NCBI RefSeq assembly: GCF_030678915.1
Contig: NZ_JAUUTZ010000010.1
Coordinates: 105,721 to 169,720 of the forward strand
Length of the DNA: 64,000 bases
Origin: Paracoccus wurundjeri
GTDB taxonomy: Bacteria > Pseudomonadota > Alphaproteobacteria > Rhodobacterales > Rhodobacteraceae
Reading direction: 5' to 3'
The number at the start of each line of letters is the position of its first letter. The stretch's first letter is position 1. A program made the position numbers and the translations under genes. This document shows positions 60,281-64,000 of the stretch, piece after piece. A model generated the notes under the pieces. The model searched no databases and was not told where the DNA came from. It saw nothing but the letters and a program-made list of their open reading frames with translations.

Positions 60281-61381
60281 ATGTCCGAATTGCAGACGCC
60301 CTATTACCTGATCGACAAGGCCCGTCTGCGCGGCAATATGGAAAAGATTGCCCTTCTGCGCGAACGCTCGGGTGCCAAGGCGCTGCTGGCGTTGAAATGT
60401 TTCGCGACATGGTCGGTTTTCGACTTCATGCGCGATTTCATGGATGGCACGACGTCGTCCTCGCTGTTCGAACTGCGGCTGGGGCACGAGGAATTTGGCA
60501 AGGAAACTCACGCATATTCCGTTGCGTGGGCGGATCACGAGATCGACGAGGCGCTGGGTTACGCCGACAAGATCATCTTCAATTCGCTGGGTCAGCTTGA
60601 CCGTTTCGCAGATCGCGCCCAAGGCATCACCACCGGCTTGCGTCTGAACCCGCGCTTTTCGACCAGCGGCTTCGATCTGGCCGACCCCGCCCGGCCTTTT
60701 TCACGGCTGGGCGAATGGGATACGGCCCGGCTGGAGGCAGCGCTGGACCGGATCAGCGGTGTGATGATCCATTACAATTGCGAGAATGGCGATTTCGATC
60801 TGTTCGATCACCAGTTGACCCGGATCGAGACAGAATTCGGCGATATGCTGCAACGCCTCGATTGGGTCAGCCTTGGGGGCGGGATCCATTTCACCGGCGA
60901 GGGCTATCCGCTAGATCGTCTGGCCGACCGTCTGGCGGCATTCAGCCAGAAATTCGGCGTGCAGGTCTATCTTGAACCCGGAGAGGCCAGCATCACCGGC
61001 GCGGCCACGCTTGAAGTCTCGGTTCTGGACCTGATCGACAACGGCAAGAATGTCGCCATCGTGGATAGCAGCATAGAGGCGCATATGCTGGATCTGCTGA
61101 TCTATCGCGAAACCGCGAAATTGCCGCAGGACGGCGGGCATGAATACCAGATCGCGGGCAAGACCTGCCTTGCGGGCGACATCTTCGGCGAGGCGCGTTT
61201 TCCGCAGCCGCTGAAGGTCGGCGACCGGATCAGCATCGCGGATGCGGCGGGCTATACGATGGTCAAGAAAAACTGGTTCAACGGCGTGCCCATGCCCGCT
61301 ATTGCGATCCGCGAAGAGGATGGACGGCTGCGGCTGGTCCGCCGCTTTACTTACGATGACTATAAAGGCAGCCTGTCATAA
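60281..61381 (+). CDS. nspC: Carboxynorspermidine decarboxylase
   Basis: NspC removes the carboxyl group from carboxynorspermidine or carboxyspermidine, the last step of the alternative polyamine pathway. The 366-residue product is an alanine-racemase-fold PLP enzyme: TPYYLIDKARLRGNMEKI at the start, the PLP lysine in ALLALKCFATWSVF, TSSSLFELRLGHEEFG, VMIHYNCENGDF, WVSLGGGIHFTGEGYPL and YLEPGEA. The catalytic C-terminal segment reads LAGDIFGEARFPQPLKVGD. ATG 60281 is where homology starts. It lies 38 bp upstream of the partner dehydrogenase gene, and the two form the complete pathway. Confidence 0.93.
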   Translation: MSELQTPYYLIDKARLRGNMEKIALLRERSGAKALLALKCFATWSVFDFMRDFMDGTTSSSLFELRLGHEEFGKETHAYSVAWADHEIDEALGYADKIIFNSLGQLDRFADRAQGITTGLRLNPRFSTSGFDLADPARPFSRLGEWDTARLEAALDRISGVMIHYNCENGDFDLFDHQLTRIETEFGDMLQRLDWVSLGGGIHFTGEGYPLDRLADRLAAFSQKFGVQVYLEPGEASITGAATLEVSVLDLIDNGKNVAIVDSSIEAHMLDLLIYRETAKLPQDGGHEYQIAGKTCLAGDIFGEARFPQPLKVGDRISIADAAGYTMVKKNWFNGVPMPAIAIREEDGRLRLVRRFTYDDYKGSLS

Positions 61382-61419
61382 GGCGACCCAACCTCTGCCA
61401 CCCCCGGAAGGAGACAGAA

Positions 61420-62646
61420 TTGGCGAAGAAGAATATCCTTATCATTGGCGCTGGCGGCGTCGCTCGGGTCACCGCACATAAGGTTGCGCAATGGGCGGGC
61501 GAGTTTGGCGAATTGCATATTGCCAACCGCACCAAGGCCAAGGCCGACAAGATCGTCGAGTCGCTGCGTGAAAAGGGTCACGAGATGGCCTTTACCAGTC
61601 ATGAACTGGATGCCCTGAATCCCGACAATGTCGAGGCGTTGTTGAAGAAGATCGATGCGGGCGTGGTGATCAATGTGGGCACGGCCTTTATCAATATGAC
61701 CGTGCTGGAAGGCTGTATCCGTGCGGGCGCGGCCTATATCGACACCGCCATTCACGAAGAACCCGACAAGATCTGCGAGACGCCGCCCTGGTATGCGAAT
61801 TATGAATGGAAACGGCGCGAGGATGTGGCAAAGGCCGGGATCACGGCGATTCTGGGCGCGGGTTTCGATCCGGGCGTGGTGAATGCCTATGCCCGCTTTG
61901 CCGAGGACGAGTATTTCGACAAGATCGAATCCATCGATATCGTGGATATCAACGCGGGCAGCCACGGCAAATGGTTCGCCACCAATTTCGATCCCGAGAT
62001 CAATTTCCGCGAATTTACCGGCACCGTCTATTCCTGGCAGGGTGGCGAATGGCAGGAAAACAAGATGTTCGAGATCGGCCGCGAATGGGATTTGCCCGTG
62101 GTCGGCAAACGCACCGCCTATCTGTCCGGCCATGACGAGGTGCACAGCCTCTCGGCCCGCTACAAGGATGCGGATGTGCGTTTCTGGATGGGTTTCGGCG
62201 ATCATTACATCAACGTGTTCACCGTGCTGCAAAATCTTGGCCTTCTGTCCGAGCATCCGGTGAAGACCGCCGAAGGGCAGGAGGTCGTGCCGCTGAAAGT
62301 GGTCAAGGCCGTTCTGCCGGACCCGGCCAGTCTTGCGCCCGAATACCAAGGCAAGACCTGCATTGGCGATCTGGTCAAGGGCAGTCTGAACGGCAAGGCG
62401 GGCGAGGTGTTCGTCTACAATGTCGCCGATCACAAGGATGCCTATAACGAAGTCGGCAGTCAGGGCATCAGCTATACGGCGGGTGTTCCTCCGGTCGCGG
62501 CAGCGATCCTGATCGCGCGCGGCGTCTGGGACGTCAAGAAGATGGTGAATGTCGAGGAACTGCCCGCGCGTCCGTTCCTGGAGCTTCTGGGCGAAATGGG
62601 TCTGCCGACGCGGGTCATCGATTCCAAAGGCGATCACCCGATCTAA
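61420..62646 (+). CDS. Carboxynorspermidine synthase (saccharopine dehydrogenase-like)
   Basis: This NADPH-dependent enzyme condenses aspartate beta-semialdehyde with a diamine to give carboxy(nor)spermidine. The 408-residue product has the Rossmann start ILIIGAGGVARVTAHKVAQ, IANRTKAKADKIV and ILGAGFDPGVVNAYARFA. C-terminal catalytic segments typical of the CANSDH branch of saccharopine dehydrogenases follow (DINAGSHGKWFATNFDPEINFREF, GISYTAGVPPVAAAILIARG). Translation begins with TTG at 61420 behind aaggag. The nspC-CANSDH pair indicates spermidine synthesis without S-adenosylmethionine decarboxylase. A shared hairpin terminator follows. Confidence 0.93.
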   Translation: MAKKNILIIGAGGVARVTAHKVAQWAGEFGELHIANRTKAKADKIVESLREKGHEMAFTSHELDALNPDNVEALLKKIDAGVVINVGTAFINMTVLEGCIRAGAAYIDTAIHEEPDKICETPPWYANYEWKRREDVAKAGITAILGAGFDPGVVNAYARFAEDEYFDKIESIDIVDINAGSHGKWFATNFDPEINFREFTGTVYSWQGGEWQENKMFEIGREWDLPVVGKRTAYLSGHDEVHSLSARYKDADVRFWMGFGDHYINVFTVLQNLGLLSEHPVKTAEGQEVVPLKVVKAVLPDPASLAPEYQGKTCIGDLVKGSLNGKAGEVFVYNVADHKDAYNEVGSQGISYTAGVPPVAAAILIARGVWDVKKMVNVEELPARPFLELLGEMGLPTRVIDSKGDHPI

Positions 62647-62674
62647 CCCCGTGACCTGACCGGGTAAATGAAAA

Positions 62675-62700
62675 GGGCCAGCGAAACCGCTGGCCCATAA
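62675..62700. terminator. Bidirectional terminator between the polyamine operon and its convergent neighbour
   Basis: A 9-bp perfect stem (GGGCCAGCG 62675-62683 with CGCTGGCCC 62688-62696) with a 4-base loop. AAAA precedes it, giving a U-run for the minus-strand gene, and AT-rich sequence (ATAATCATTTT) follows for the plus strand. Confidence 0.8.
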
Positions 62701-62737
62701 TCATTTTAACCGGCCAAAATGCCGAAAAGCTTCAATC

Positions 62738-63172
62738 TTACCCCTCGGGAAGCTGCTCTGCGACCTGATTCACCGCCGCTTCGATCTGCTTGCACTGAGC
62801 ATCAACTGTTGTGCTTTGCTGGCTGGCGGCTTCTTCAAGCGAGATTTCCGCGCCGCCGCCTGAAACCGTACCTTCGGCACCTTTCTGTTCGGCAGCCGCA
62901 CCGGCATCAGCATCGCCCTCGGGCAACATGGCGATCATTTTCTCTTGCGACGCGACCGCTTCTTCCCCAGAGAAACCCTGCTCCTGGCAGAATTTGAGGA
63001 TCCCCAACTGGTTGCGTGCCGCTTCATAGACCTCTGCCGGGTCTACTGCGCCTGCCGCGGGCGCTTCTGCCGCCGGCGCTTCCGGCGCTGCCGGTGCTTC
63101 GCCGGTTTCCTGTGCGAACGCCGCGGATGCCGCAAGGGTGACGCCGAGAGCGAGGGTAATTTGGCGGAACAT
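62738..63172 (-). CDS. Exported Ala/Glu-rich protein of unknown function
   Basis: A 144-residue protein with a clear signal peptide (MFRQITLALGVTLAASAAFA, cut before QETGEAP). An Ala/Pro/Glu-rich linker (APAAPEAPAAEAPAAGA) is followed by a small helical domain: VYEAARNQLGILKFCQEQGFSGEEAVASQEKMIAMLPEGD, later TTVDAQCKQIEAAVNQVAEQL. Two Cys residues (in KFCQEQG and AQCKQIE) could form one disulfide in the periplasm. No family name is known to me. The start at 63172 is chosen at the signal peptide; a much longer open frame upstream is not supported. Confidence 0.8.
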   Translation of the reverse strand: MFRQITLALGVTLAASAAFAQETGEAPAAPEAPAAEAPAAGAVDPAEVYEAARNQLGILKFCQEQGFSGEEAVASQEKMIAMLPEGDADAGAAAEQKGAEGTVSGGGAEISLEEAASQQSTTVDAQCKQIEAAVNQVAEQLPEG

Positions 63173-63494
63173 ATGTAACTCCTTTTCCGTCATGCAGGTG
63201 CGCGGCTCATGACGCGCACTCGGACATAACGACCTCTGACAGAATTGGTTCGCCGCGTGGACCGGCAATAATGGCCGCGCGCGGGGTCCCGCCGATTCCG
63301 GCATTTTCGCGACCTTCATGTCGGCAAGAAAATGCCTGCCGGGCGCATAGACAGGCCCGAACCGGACGGGGGGCCGGGCATCTGGCAAGCCTGTCGCGCA
63401 CGACAAGGTGACCGGCGGACCGCGCGAGACTTCTTGAAATATGCGGGGACTGATGGCACCCGCAGGACAGTGGGACAAAGCCGGAAAAGCAATA

Positions 63495-63869
63495 ATGCGA
63501 GCAAGTGCGATGATCTGGATTCAACGACTGGTGGTTGTGGTCTTCCTGGCCGGTCTTGCGGCTCTGGTCGTGGCGGTGATCCTGTTGATCCGTCAGTCAG
63601 AGGGTGTTCCCCCCATGCCGATCTTTGCCGGGCTTCTGGGCGCGGCGGTGTTGATATTACTGGCGGGGGCAAGCCTTGCCCTGATATCCATCGCCGGTTC
63701 CGCAAGGCGCAGCGCCGATGCCCTGCAACGCATGGCCAGACTGGGGGGCTCTGTCACCGGGCTGGCGGACAGCGCAGATCCCGGCCCGCAACCGGCTGCC
63801 GGCGACACCGCCGAGGACGCCATGCGGCCCACGCGTCCGCAAGGAAAGAAGCTGGTCGCGACACGTTAG
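63495..63869 (+). CDS. Small two-helix membrane protein
   Basis: A 124-residue protein with two transmembrane helices (IQRLVVVVFLAGLAALVVAVILLI and PIFAGLLGAAVLILLAGASLALISIAG) and a polar C-terminal tail that ends GKKLVATR. No domain recognised. Start options are ATG 63495 (MRASAMIWIQ) and ATG 63510 (MIWIQRL); neither has a strong ribosome site. It is divergent from the exported Ala/Glu-rich protein with about 320 bases between. That gap holds no gene I can support. Confidence 0.7.
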   Translation: MRASAMIWIQRLVVVVFLAGLAALVVAVILLIRQSEGVPPMPIFAGLLGAAVLILLAGASLALISIAGSARRSADALQRMARLGGSVTGLADSADPGPQPAAGDTAEDAMRPTRPQGKKLVATR

Positions 63870-63906
63870 AGCCTGTCGCGCTGTATCGGAAACGCCGGTT
63901 ACTTGC

Positions 63907-64000
<94 letters not shown>

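Overview
The window looks like chromosome of a high-GC alphaproteobacterium of the Rhodobacteraceae, most likely Paracoccus or a close relative. This rests on the DUF1013/TrcR, DUF6478 and DUF1127 genes, the accD-folC and DUF484-xerC neighbourhoods, and the general codon and GC style. It is an inference from recognised families, with no database search behind it.

Layout. 1-5741 is the end of a type VI secretion cluster: tssF (cut by the window edge), tssG, tssH/clpV, and a small unrecognised protein with a perfect EF-hand loop. 5858-9932 is ordinary chromosome: a GlsB-like membrane protein, TrcR, RNase T2, leuB and an EamA exporter. tRNA-Pro(CGG) lies at 9981-10057.

Directly after the tRNA comes an accessory, defence-rich island of about 25 kb (about 10058-35244). 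It holds five parts. (1) A variant DNA phosphorothioation operon: a DUF6615 putative PD-(D/E)XK nuclease, dndC, a small accessory gene, dndD, a dndE-HerA ATPase fusion, a GIY-YIG nuclease-like gene and dndB, with no dndA and no dndFGH. (2) A convergent gene joining three membrane segments to a SAM methyltransferase, next to insertion sequence debris. (3) mcrB-mcrC, bracketed by two copies of a palindromic site that looks like a tyrosine-recombinase crossover site. One copy lies 42 bp from a FimB-sized tyrosine recombinase gene, an arrangement like a minimal integron. (4) A Tn7-like transposition module, tnsA-tnsB-tnsC-tniQ, preceded by a Ner-like and a Fis-like regulator gene. (5) A TOTE-type primase-helicase gene.

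35245-63869 returns to core chromosome: a penicillin acylase family enzyme, rsmE, ubiA, an OmpA-family protein, an aromatic/aspartate aminotransferase with sseA, smpB, a P1 peptidase, a YeeE/YedE transporter, xerC-DUF484-transaldolase, priA, an SDR, folC, accD, cardiolipin synthase, a beta-barrel protein, phhB, DUF6478, and the carboxynorspermidine decarboxylase/synthase pair for polyamine synthesis.

Two poly-G tracts (55069-55258 and 63917-64000) sit where an intact copy of an intergenic repeat at 47795-47862 has its hairpin. They are most likely sequencing or assembly artefacts rather than biology.

The best candidates for unusual biology are the restriction-less dnd operon with two candidate built-in nucleases, and the recombinase-linked mcrBC cassette.
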